Assembly: GCA_959347315.1 (NCBI GenBank)
Contig: OY365810.1
Coordinates: 3,824,967-3,888,966 of the forward strand
Source of the DNA: Bimastos eiseni
Taxonomy: Eukaryota > Annelida > Clitellata > Crassiclitellata > Lumbricidae
Direction of reading: 5' to 3'
DNA: 64,000 nucleotides
Below the pieces are notes generated by a model that ran no database searches, was not told the DNA's origin, and was given only the letters and a program-made list of their open reading frames with translations. Positions 48,580 to 59,303 of this stretch are shown here, in pieces (position 1 is the first letter of the stretch; each line of letters opens with the position of its first letter). Both the position numbers and the translations under genes were made by a program.

Positions 48580-48990
48580 GACGTAATTGAAGGCTTTCTA
48601 TTGAAACATTCGTCCTCCAGATGAGAAAATAAGCTATCTTTAAATTTATAAGAATTCAGAAAATACCTATAGATTTCGGATTTTTAGACCTGCTGCGTTG
48701 TCGATTCACAATTTGTATAACTCTAAAGTTGAATCTTCAAAATTTTCACAGTTGCACATTTGCTTCGTCTGAAAGACTAGCTTAGCCTAATCGTAGGAAT
48801 CTGCAAACTAAGTTAGTGACAAGGGGTAGCAGAGGATGCCTAGTTAAATAAAACCCACACGATTAGTCGGATAGGTTTCTTGAATTAGCAACACACAAGG
48901 CGACATATTTAATCAGATCCTGATGTCAGCCGATTTTGACACGCATAAATGATTGTAAATAAGCTGGTGTAATCCTATTGGCGTCAAGCG
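48580..48990. promoter_or_regulatory. SNX4: Presumed SNX4 promoter region
   Basis: Sequence upstream of the SNX4 start with no other gene. No clear TATA box at a convincing distance was found; the assignment rests on position only. Confidence 0.3.
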
Positions 48991-49724
48991 GCGGTTTAGA
49001 AGCTTGGAGATTACGATTACGTCTACTGGCATTCGTATTTGAGAAAGTTGCATAAAATTAATTATGTAGCAACAGTAGCTACAGTTGAGCCCGCCATCTA
49101 TCGAATACCTTAGTGGGTTTGTTGGCAACGTTCTGAACTGAAAATTTTTGTATTTCGTTATGTTTTAATTAAATGTTGTTTTAAACCACTGCTAAACTAA
49201 TTTGATAAATTTATATGCTGATGATTATTAATAAAAATATTATTATATAACCATACGTTATTGATTATTTGTGGTCAGTTCTATTTTAGTGCTTCATTCA
49301 TAGTTTATTTTACTCTTGGTAATTCTTGCATTAAACACCCGGTCTAGCTTCTATTTAAATATCGTTCTCTGGCCTTTTGTTTTGCTATGGAATTCTACTA
49401 AATGCTAAAAATAATTTATTGAATCGATTAATCGACAAGTTAGGATAAATATTATCCGAATAAACTAAGTCACTGGCTTCTGGGATGACAGTTTGCAATG
49501 CAGCAGCAGTAGCAGCGTTAATCATCATCACTATCTGTTCGCTCTAAAAAAAAATTCTAGCAGTCTTTCATCCTCTTTGCTTTTCTTAAAACCTACTTCT
49601 TCTCGCGGGGCCTTTCGCACTGGCAGCGCTTCAAAACGGTTCACCTTAATAGAGGCGCTACATAAAAGCTCAAATAGAATAGAATCATTATTATCAGCCC
49701 AATGTTCACAAATTAATAAAAAAA

Positions 49725-49912
49725 AATTGGCCTAAAACATATATTCCAGATGAGCATCCAAATATTGCGGTGTCTTAAAACATCTAAGCAAGTGATAAAT
49801 TTTCAAGAATTAATAAAATAATTGGCCAAAATTATATATTCCAGATGAGCATCCTAATATTGCGGTGTCTTAAAACATCTAAGCAAGTGATAAATTTTCA
49901 AGAATTATTACT
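49725..49912. repeat. 95-bp tandem duplication
   Basis: A block containing ATATATTCCAGATGAGCATC, AATATTGCGGTGTCTTAAAA and CATCTAAGCAAGTGATAAAT is present twice with two or three substitutions, offset 95 bp. Confidence 0.9.
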
Positions 49913-49984
49913 GCGACCATCCGTCATCGACACCGCTCTGATGTAGAAGATTGGGGATCTGAACGACCCTCTGAAGAATAACAA

Positions 49985-50480
49985 CGATCACATCCGTTCC
50001 TACGACGCGCAAGTGGATGTGTACACGGATGGAGAGAAGAACGCAGCAGGTAGGGTGTCGTGCTCATTCTACGTGCCCTCTAGTGGCCATCATGAAAGCT
50101 ACCGGATGAGCGACAGCTCATCGGTCTTGGGCTCTTGGCAGCTGAATTGGAGGCCATAACGACGGTCGTGGAGTTGGCCATCAGCACTGATACACACCAT
50201 CTCATCGTCTTCTCCGACTCCTTAGTCGCGCGATCCACAGCGTTGAGCGACAACTCGTGGGCGTGCTGAACGTGTTGGACGCCTACGCTCAACGCACCCA
50301 GCCATCAATAACGCTGGTCTGTATCCCCGGTCATTTCGGTATCGATGGAAATGAGACTGCCCACACCCCCTGCAAACGAGCATTACATTTTGACACCGTT
50401 ACCATCCCGACGACGCTCGAATTCCAGGAGACAAGAGCTGTCTACAAAAGCCACTTCCTCCGGATGTGGCAGTCGTAGTG
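49985..50480 (+). pseudogene. RNase H domain of a LINE, frameshifted
   Basis: Motifs of an RNase H fold appear in order but in three different frames: VDVYTDG (first catalytic Asp) near 50015, AAELEAITTVVELAIS (catalytic Glu) near 50138, FSDSLVARS (catalytic Asp) near 50205, and ITLVCIPGHFGIDGNETAH near 50310-50370, where the usual Asp is His. At least two frameshifts break it. RNase H of this kind ends ORF2 of several LINE clades; the reverse transcriptase is not present here. Confidence 0.8.
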
Positions 50481-50531
50481 GAGATATGACATTCAAGTGT
50501 TTCGGCGAGACGATCCTGGTGACTGAGAAGG

Positions 50532-50605
50532 AAACTTTCCTTGTGGGGGTCCTGATAGAGGTTTTTGGCCGTGGAGACCATGAAGAGGGCATCCGCGGGT
50601 TTCTC
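50532..50605 (-). repeat. 74-bp direct repeat, copy 1
   Basis: Nearly identical to 51108-51181. On the minus strand both can read a KNLYQDPHKES-containing peptide, but the frames differ around it. Probably part of a mobile element. Confidence 0.75.
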
Positions 50606-51107
50606 GAACCCCTCGACTGCGTGTGTCAGATGTTCCCCGAGCCAACGGTGAAGGTTTCAAGTGAATAGCTCTAAAACTGTGCAAATGCATGGCCGGACAG
50701 AGACGTCGTCACAAAAGTCATGACGCCCCTCAAATGTGACGTCACGAAGCTCTGACCCCCTGAAAAAGCCAGATGTCCGGAATGTTAGATGCAAATAATT
50801 TCTTGCCATCATCAGAAAAGTAATCATAACTGTAAAAATGCCTACGCTTATATAGAAGAACGAAGAAAAATTAACAATGTAAAGGGTCTAACTAATACAC
50901 TCAGTTATGCATCCTACACGATGAAAAGCTCTGCTTGGATCATTATATTTATACAAGGATATTTTTAGTAGTAATAACTTGAAACGATCCAAACTTTATG
51001 CTTCTCCATTCTCCGACGGAGAAGCAAAATGCTCCTTCGTGGAATAAATAGGGTGAGCTTGGATCTCAATAGATATTCCATTCAGATCCAGCTCGCTTAT
51101 CCAATCT

Positions 51108-51181
51108 AAACTTTCCTTGTGGGGGTCCTGATAGAGGTTTTTAACCCTGGAGCCCATGAAGAGGGCATCCGCGGGTTTCTC
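51108..51181 (-). repeat. 74-bp direct repeat, copy 2
   Basis: Second copy. The 110 bp after it (on +), containing a TGTGTTACAGAATAGCT stretch, is also matched at about 56640-56760, so the repeat belongs to a larger dispersed element. Confidence 0.7.
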
Positions 51182-52559
51182 CATTTTCATCGTTTGCCTT
51201 TCCAATAAACGTTGCCAACCCGCAGCCACTCTGTGTAGCCTGATGATTTTTTGCCAGATAGGCCTAATTGATTCCAGTTTGTGTGTTACAGAATAGCTGC
51301 CTAACGAACGTAAAATCAAACAATCTGAACATTGGGATAATCATAATCATATTTAATGTTGTTAGATTGGGGTAACAATTACTGCTATTTAAATGTTTAA
51401 TAGAGTGAAAGATTTCAATAAAATTACGAATTTTTATGTTTGATGCGATTATGTGACGTCTAATTTCGTCCACCCCGCCTCACGTCACACGTCGTCACAC
51501 ATGTGTGACCGTCCCCTTAGGCGCGTGACGACACTTATGGACGGCCCAGTGCATATCTGCATTGTCTTACGATACTTTACATGTGAATGTAAAAGCTCTT
51601 TGCTATGATTACAATCTTCTTCCATATAAAACGTCGTAAATTAAATTTGTCGTATGCAGTATGTTTAGGTTGGTGGAACGAAAAGGCTGACGTCACCTGC
51701 TTAATTGTCAAAAAGATGCTATCATACTTTTCGTTTGTGCGTTATCGTCGCTTTATCAAACGTATTATTCTTGTTTAACTTTGTCTTTGAATGCTGAATA
51801 ATATCTGCATCAACCCTGTTGAAGTTTTGCCAATATCAGTTCTAAATGATCAAAAATGGAGAGCGTAGCATATTGTTAGAGTCTCAAAAGGTATCAGATT
51901 ATATATATGCCGCGGTCCTCTACCGATTAATTTGGACGTAAGTCTGGTTGGCTTATAATAACTTCATTGTTCTCATTGGTGAAACTGATTCGATCAATAT
52001 GTCATATCCAAGTAATAATTAAAAAATCTGTAATTATGTAAAGTAAAGTCAACTATTTTTTTTGCAGTTTGGTCTTTTTGCTTGCTTTACTTGGAGAAAC
52101 TCTTTGTATTAGACACCCGATCTTGGAGAATTGAAAGAGTTATTTAAATGCATCGATGTAATTTTCAATTAATATTCTAAGCATGATAAAGTTTATATTT
52201 TGTTGAGTCGATTGATCGACAAATTCAAGAAAATACAAAATGATTCCTTGTCTTCTGCTGGTGATAATTTTGCAATGAAACCTTGCTACATCTGCAGGGT
52301 CTAGAACATGTCCTCCCCTAGATATCTCCCCCATCGTTACCCCATACATTTCCTCCCTGACATTTCCCTCTAATGAACGCTTACCCAGCACACATATTCA
52401 GAAGCACTGCATTATTTTGGCCATTTTGGTTAATTTCATATAGTTAATTATTTATGTATCCAGCTAGGTTGATATGTGTGTAAGACAATAAAGCTGTCTA
52501 ATTTTTTGCTTATCACGAAAACAAATAACGTTATTTTTTGGCTGAGTAAATCATAAATA

Positions 52560-52850
52560 ATAATTATATTTTCGTTTCATTGCAAACTGACAAACCGCAG
52601 TATGACTTAAGATATATTATGAACGAATGATGATTAATAATACAGCAGTCGAATTTAACGTCGACAGCCACGCATGGCGCCCATTACGCTATACCTCTTA
52701 ATTTAACCAACGCCGCCGCCTAGCGAAAGATGGTCTAGTCAACCTTATGCGGATCATGCAGGTCTCGAACTCGGTTCCTAGGCTCTGCGTCCAGTTTGTG
52801 ATCCATTACTTCGGTTGCACGCCCTCTGTCGAACATATCGGATGTTGTTC
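52560..52850 (-). repeat. tRNA-derived SINE-like family B copy
   Basis: Carries GAACCGAGTTCGAGACCTGC on the minus strand (B-box-like) and the body motifs GGCGCC, GACTAG and ATCATTCGTTCATAA in the same order as the copies at 21915 and 24070. Confidence 0.65.
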
Positions 52851-55122
52851 GACTTTAGCCTTGATTTAATTTATCGATAGGCCCAGACCCCTTGACAGTG
52901 ACGCGTGTCTTTTAAGAGTTTTTGCTAATTTGATACTGAATTATATGTTTTTAATTGCACATGGAAAATTTACAGTAAATATGGGTGTTCACCTTTTAAA
53001 GTTGTATTGATTACTTGTATTAGAATGCTTGCATTGAATATATACTAAAGCATGGTCAATTTTGAGGCATTGCATCTTCTACATTTTTTATTCGATATTT
53101 CGACGAAATGTGGAAAGAGAAGTATTTTCTGTATTGAATCGGGTGATCTGAAGGGTAGTGGTTAAATCACCGCTGGGGCCAAATGGTTAGTACCCCACGG
53201 AGCAGAGCAGTCTTTCATCCTGAGTATGCATAAAATTATATTCATTATAGACTACTTAATTTCTCCATTTTTCCTCGTTCGACTAATATATTTGATATAT
53301 TTTATAGTTACAATTAAATTTATTGATAAATCTAAGGAAATTTGTGTTACATTCTGGACATTTGGTTTGATTTTTGTGGGTGGGTTGGTCAAGGCCTTGG
53401 GACGTGACGTCATATTTGAGGGGGTCATGGCATTTGTGACGACGTGTGACGAAGGGGAGGGGTCAAAAATCGTCGTCACAATTGTGTGACGTCATTTATA
53501 GACGGCTCCCCTAGCGTCCAGGCACTTCTTTTTTACACTTTAAGCACTTCATAGAAGATAAACAGTAAATAAATGTTTTACCTTTACGTGATGTAATGAT
53601 TACTTGGAGCCGATCAGTGAAACAAATACATGTTTTAGGACACCGTAAAATTAGAATGGACATCTGAAATATATACCTGAAGTCAAAGACCGAGAATGAA
53701 TTGTCTTTTCAGTTCGAGTATATTTGGAGACTTGGAGTCGATAATTCGACAAAATGTAGAAAGATCAGTATTACTGTATTTTACGGGGTGATCTGAAGGG
53801 TTGTACTTCGGCCCAGTAGCATAATATCTAAACAATGGCTATGGTATCATGTATATTTTAACAGTACACATGCGAGAAAGGTTGCGCATGCGCACTTGTG
53901 TCAGAAACATTATGTGATGTTGCCGCAGAAAACGTATCCATTACGAGTATTAGCCACAGTTGACGTCGGTTATTGGCCCTCTATCGATTAAGTTGGTAGT
54001 TCTTCGTTTATTCAAGATGACAAACTTTTTTAGATCGTTTTAAAAACTAATTTGACTACTCTATATTAGACTTCAAGGGGATAATGCGTCATTATACAGA
54101 CATCAAGTTAAAATAAGTTAATTGCTATGAAGTGGTTTTTTATGGTTATATGCAAATAGATTGAAGCATTCTCCTAAACACCATTTCATTGAAGCATCAA
54201 TTTTAATTTAATGACTATTTGTCAAATATCGTCGCATCATTTCAAATAAATTTTTTATTTATTTATTGAGTCGTAAATTATTTTCGACAATTTCAAAATA
54301 ATGAAAAACGAATCACTGGCGCCGATGTGAACAGCTAGATATCTATTAACTAAAATACTCGACTAAACGACCCCCGCCTTAACAGTTACTGAGCCTTCAC
54401 TGATCTCCCACGGTCTACCCCTTGGGCAACCCATCTGATTCGATGCAGCGCTCGTGAATAAACTGGGCCCTGCGTTTGACTGTCGGATGGTGCTTGGCAT
54501 GCTTGGATATTACAATTACGATGAACTGGAATTGCTGGCCCTCTATCGAATATGTTGAAAGTTGTTTAGTCATGACTATAAATTTTAGTTGAGTTAGCGT
54601 CTTTTAATAGTTTCTACTAAACCTGAACCGAACTATATACCATATAAAATGCTCAAACCAGTTATAAGTAGTATTTAAAATATGCAGTTTTATTCATTTA
54701 TGTACAAATACGACACCCTTATTTATGAAATTTCCTGTGTATACAAACTGCGCTGGACAAAATTTCATCAATTAATCCGTACCATATATAGTTTTTTGTA
54801 GTCGATTCCATCGACAAAAGGTGCAGAAAAATAATCTAATCGTTCTTCCAAGAATTTGGATGACGGTGGTCAAGAGCAAATATTTGATATCCTTTCCCTC
54901 CTAGTTTTCCTAGGCTTGAGACTGGCATTGCCAGAGTACGGACCATGTCCAAGGTAGAAATGACATTTTATGATCATGAGGATGATATACATTTATTTTA
55001 CGACGCATCCATAAGCAGGGATGATATGCGTCAGAGTCGATTACATGAATTCAGTATGCAATATGATTAACATGAATAAAGTTCATAGTTTTTAGGCAAA
55101 CTTTTACATAATTGTTCAATGT

Positions 55123-55491
55123 TTATTTTCTATCTTCGTTTCTTCGTCTTTGCTTCATCTGTCTTTGTCTTTCGTCGTCCGGGTCTGAATTAATCTGAAA
55201 AACAACAACATGACAGGTGTTAGCGTGGATGTCTAGTTTCTCTCACCCCTTCATGGTCTCCATTTCTGCTGTTCATCCGGCAGTTTCCATGGCAACCATA
55301 AGAGGGCTTGATGGCTACCTTTGTCGATATTTCTCCTTGTTTTAGTGGCATAAGGTCCACCAGGGTATCCAACCTTTTTTATTGGCACAAGGACCGCCTG
55401 AGTTGCCACGTATCTTTCCTTGCTTAAAGGCGCGAGGACCGCCTGGATTAACACGTGTCCTTCCTTGCTTAAAAGGCGCACGGACCGACAT
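55123..55491 (-). pseudogene. Possible small spliced gene or its decayed copy
   Basis: A minus-strand terminal exon 55194-55123 reads INSDPDDERQRQMKQRRRNE plus three residues and stops, with AATAAA overlapping the stop. It is preceded by a 52-nt intron (55246-55195) with GTGAGA, a CTAAC branch-like site and a T-rich TTTTTCAG. The upstream exon in the matching phase is open back to about 55375 and includes an ATG in CCTTATGCC. Further upstream an ATG at 55491 starts a basic 45-bp repeat (PGGPRAFKQGKIR-like), but the repeat units shift frame twice, so a single intact product cannot be read. It could be a short gene, a pseudogene, or chance splice-like sequence. No family was recognised. Confidence 0.3.
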
Positions 55492-56104
55492 TTTATTCGA
55501 CAGATTGCGTTAATACTGAAGCGGCCAAAAAAGTAATGGGTGTAATAAGAATTGCTAGTAATAAGGATTGCTAGTTACTGCGACAGTATTCACCACTGCA
55601 TTTTTTTACGAACTGAATTTCAACGTTGGCCTACCATCCTACCACCAATCCGTGGTGCTTCTGGCCTTCTGCGGCCGATACCTCGGCCACGCACCGCACG
55701 GACAAATTACTTCTACGGCCGAAGACTTTTTGCATATAATTTCTTTCTAACCAACAATTATTATTTGTATCAATCCAGCTTCTATTTTGGCTAGAATTCT
55801 TTTCATCAAACCAACTCCTATTTGAGGAAGGGTTGCAATGAGCTGCTATAAGAAAGCCCAATATCATAGCTGACATCTATCGATTGCATTTTTAGATTGG
55901 TGTTGGAAGTGTTGACTAAAGTTTTCGCTAGATGGCTGAATAAATCAACCGCGTAGTGTTTGTTTGAATCCACTTAAAAGGTTTTATTGTTGATGTTTTT
56001 CCTAAATCAACCCATATGACAAAAATGTTTTGGAAATGTCTCTTTGTTGCACGGACTCTGTGTACCTTGTTGAAAAGATATGCGTAGACCTTTCGCTGAT
56101 GATG

Positions 56105-56186
56105 GCAGTCGTGGCCGAGTGGTTAAGGCGATGGACTAGAAATCCATTGGGTTCTACCCGCACAGGTTCGAATCCTGTCGACTGCG
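56105..56186 (+). tRNA. tRNA-Ser: tRNA-Ser (anticodon AGA)
   Basis: An 82-nt cloverleaf with a long variable arm. The acceptor stem GCAGTCG pairs with CGACTGC, discriminator G. A box TGGCCGAGTGG and B box GGTTCGAATCC are intact. The anticodon stem GGACT...AATCC encloses the loop CTAGAAA with anticodon AGA at 56138-56140. No intron. A T-run for polymerase III termination is weak immediately downstream; TTTTT occurs at about 56224. Confidence 0.97.
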
Positions 56187-56289
56187 TCTTACATCCTTAT
56201 AATTTGGCGTTCTGCAACAGTCAGTTTTTCACTGACAATTAAAACTGCAAGTCGTTCACTAGACTAGAAGTTCATCCCAACCTACATCC

Positions 56290-56390
56290 GCCACTGCATA
56301 CATACACTTTGGCAGTGACAGTCCCAGCCTGGAATAGGGAAGAAGGCGACGCTAAGGACCTTAGTTATCACTCAGGAACTACTTCCACGA
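56290..56390 (+). repeat. SINE-like family A copy
   Basis: GCCACTGCATACATACACTT, GGCAGTGACAGTCCCAGCCT then GGAATAGGGAAGAAGGCGAC: the most diverged copy, again in + orientation. Confidence 0.6.
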
Positions 56391-56425
56391 TGCATAAATT
56401 GTAATTGCATCATAGAGCGCGTGTT

Positions 56426-56514
56426 GCATTTTCCTCCCGATGATGGGGTTGATTTTAACAAAACTTCTTTAAAAAAATTTCTTAAAATCAACCCCGTAAT
56501 CGGGTGGAAAATGC
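56426..56514. repeat. Imperfect inverted repeat, 33-bp arms
   Basis: Arms 56426-56458 and 56482-56514 are complementary except for about four positions, around a 23-nt AT-rich loop. Size and shape resemble a microRNA precursor, but also a short foldback element. Confidence 0.75.
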
Positions 56515-57099
56515 GAAGTTTTCTGTTACGATTACAACGACCTGCCAAGCTCTTATAAACAAGCTCTTATAAGCGGTCAACGGTCAATTTAATCCGAAAC
56601 GGTGTAGCAAAATGCTCCTTCATGGAATAAAATAATATCGAATCCACACACTCTCCATTTTCTTCGTTTCAGCGACTCTCTGTGGCTTGTACGTTTGGGC
56701 GGGAAAATTGATTTCTGCTTGTGTGTTACAGAATGGCTACCTCGTTTCCAAAACCACAAAATTGACAGCGACCATGAAAGCAGACACATCGTCACAAATC
56801 TGTGACCACTTACCTTCCTTCCCGTCATTTATGGACGATTCCTTACTTAGAGAGCGCCTCTGAGTTGATATCTGGAAGAGGCGCATTTCGTAAGAGCAGC
56901 ATTATGCCGCTTGATTTGTGGAAACACACTGTCTTCGGATTACTATTAGCCTCATCTCACCAATAGTTATCTCAAATGATTTTGTGTTCGAGTGTATCTT
57001 CAATATTCGTCCATTGACATTACATAGGGTTAACGACAAATAACGCATAGTTTCCAGAGTTGATACCTTTGAAAAGAGATCTTTTATCATGCGAATGCT

Positions 57100-59302
57100 T
57101 TTTGACTTTGTTTAAAATTTGTAAGCTATTATGCATTTTCTGGTTTGCTGGTGGTCTAATATAGAATATGCTTACTTACTTGCTTCCATTACACTACATA
57201 TATGAAATTTTTATTTTTGTATCGTTTTATCCTGATTGCTTTGCATGTGAAACTAAAAGACTGATTTCTTAGAGTCCTATAGCTGACCAATTTGGTTTGT
57301 TTGCAGATTCTGTTGATGGCTAGAGTTGGTACATTTGCCAAGAGTATTACTTTATTATGTGAATGCTATATGACCTTGTTTAAGATTGATGCTATTGTTT
57401 ATACCTTTTGTAAGCTACTGTGCGTTTGCTGATAGTCTAACAAAGAATATTCTTACTTACTTACTTACTTTTGAATCAACACAGTATTCTCATATAGTGA
57501 ATTGAAGATCGCAGTGGAGCGCACAGTGAACAGACGTATTGATACAGGGATGGCAAAATAAATCTTATCTGACAAACCTGTAGCTAAAAAAACATCCCGT
57601 AAACGATCTTGAATGGATCTTTGACTAATTTTCCATTCTATTATTAGTACTTTTAGTTCAGTTACGCATTAAGGGATTTCTCAGGAATCAGTGTCTGACA
57701 AAGGGTTTGTAAAGCGCTTATCATCAACGACAAAGAACATCCTTAAATGGTTTTGTTTGAAGCAGTGAGATTCGAACTGTCCAGATTTGATCAACCAAAT
57801 CGCATTATGCTCCAAACGAGTGTCGGAAGGCGTTGAAGACCCTCAGGATCTCACGAACACTGATAAGTCTAAGGAATCGGCCCAAGGCTTCATCCCGAAC
57901 ACCGCGGAGTTGCCCATGGATCGGGTTAACCCACGAGTCGGGTCAGATCGATTTTGTCACAAATATTTGTACTTTCGACGGGTCGAGTCAAGATCCTGGT
58001 GGGTAGGATCGGGTCACAGAGCCACTTCGAAGAAAGTCTGCGTGTTCTATAAAAAAGTGATAATTAGGGGCCTACGGTAATATTAAGTGACATGAAATTT
58101 GAACTCATTGTAGTTAAGTGTCAGTAAAAATATAATATTCAATTGGCAAGAATCTTAAACTTTGTACTACTGATAATTATAATTTTGCATGAGTAGATAG
58201 CGAGCTCGGTTTGGGCCCATAAAATTTGTCAGGCCATGGGTATATGCCGCCCTCTACTCGCCTCTCGATATCCAGCAAAACTCATCGGATACTAATAAGT
58301 GTTTCCAATATTTATAAGTAAAAATGATAATGATGACGACGGCGACGATGATGATGGCGATAACAATAATACTAATAAAAGTAATAATAATAATAATGAA
58401 GAATCATCATCATCGTTTTTGTGTTCCAATCTATATAGGTGACTAACGATGTCGTTGTCAGAAATTAATTTAATCGATAACCATAAATTAATTAATTTGA
58501 TCGATAGCCATAAGCCTAGTAAATAAAGCTTTCTCATTGAAGAATAAAACTGTTTAATTACAAAACAAAAACCAAGAAAACGTTCGATTAACGAGAAATT
58601 ATAAATGAATACGACGATGAGGCTGCTATACTCCAGATGGAATTTGTGTGTGAAAGTATCCTATGCTGAAATAGTGAATGGAATTTCCTGTTGTAATAAC
58701 GTTTATTTTCTGCAATACCTGCGTCAGTTGTGTACATAGCGATCCAGTTAAGGAGCCATTTTTAAATATGCCTGTGAGAGTTAAAATAGCAACAGGGAGA
58801 ATTAGAGCAACAGCTTAAAAGAAGCAACAAAATACGAAACATTTGAATGAACTTTGAAAACGGCTTATATATATTTTTTCACCTCTAACCACCTCATCCA
58901 TTTCTTCTTGACTAAATATCGTTTCTACCAATGTTTAATTATAATAAGGTTAATCACAGGATCATATTAGCAATATACGTGTCAAAACTTTCTTATGTGT
59001 TTAATTTCATGCCCTATTAAGAGCGTATTTTGCCATAGATGAGAAACAAATAATGCTGGGATTTACAGAGCAATAACTGGTGTAAACTACAACCTGTAAG
59101 ACGTTTCTGCGTTGTAATAATTAATAACGAACCATTGTCTGCAGGGTCATTGTCTTCCTTCAACTTCCCTTTGTCTAGAAAAATATTTCTACTGTAGTTC
59201 AACTGGAATAAATTCTCATACACTCACTGTGCGTATTGCGATAACATACTCAGGTATAAATGATTCTTTTAAATGGAAGACTAATGTAATATCCGATTTT
59301 AT
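57100..59302. other. Region without a supported gene
   Basis: AT-rich, with only short ORFs and a GATGAT/AAT microsatellite at 58320-58410. The plus-strand ORF at 57787-58080 resembles nothing I recognise. This region should include the Evx 3' UTR. Confidence 0.5.
58320..58410. repeat. GATGACGGC / AAT trinucleotide microsatellite
   Basis: GATGATGGCGA-type units followed by AATAATAAT. Confidence 0.8.
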
Positions 59303-59303
59303 T
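59298..59303 (-). promoter_or_regulatory. AATAAA overlapping the Evx stop codon
   Basis: The stop TGA at 59305-59303 shares its last base with AATAAA. If used, the 3' UTR would be extremely short; another signal further down is more likely. Confidence 0.25.

Larger units (their letters stand above)
49000..54850 (+). repeat. Cluster of a repeat of about 350-450 bp, five copies
   Basis: Approximate copies at 49090-49445, 51905-52240, 52825-53165, 53970-54310 and 54535-54850, same orientation. Each starts near a CCCTCTATCGA motif and ends near a GTCGATT..TCGACAAA motif followed by an A-rich stretch. Interior stretches such as GTCTTTTAA.AGTTT.TACTAA and CACCCG.TCT.G recur in subsets. Divergence is high, so boundaries are approximate. 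A second repeat with TGTGACGTCATTTATGGACG occurs between copies (50700, 51480, 53400 and again at 56780). Confidence 0.5.

Noticed and set aside
48160..48624. Plus-strand ORFs opposite the first SNX4 exon
   Set aside because: Shadows of the SNX4 coding exon or short chance frames.
57787..58080. Plus-strand 97-codon ORF
   Set aside because: No family resemblance, no splice or codon evidence, in a repeat-rich region.
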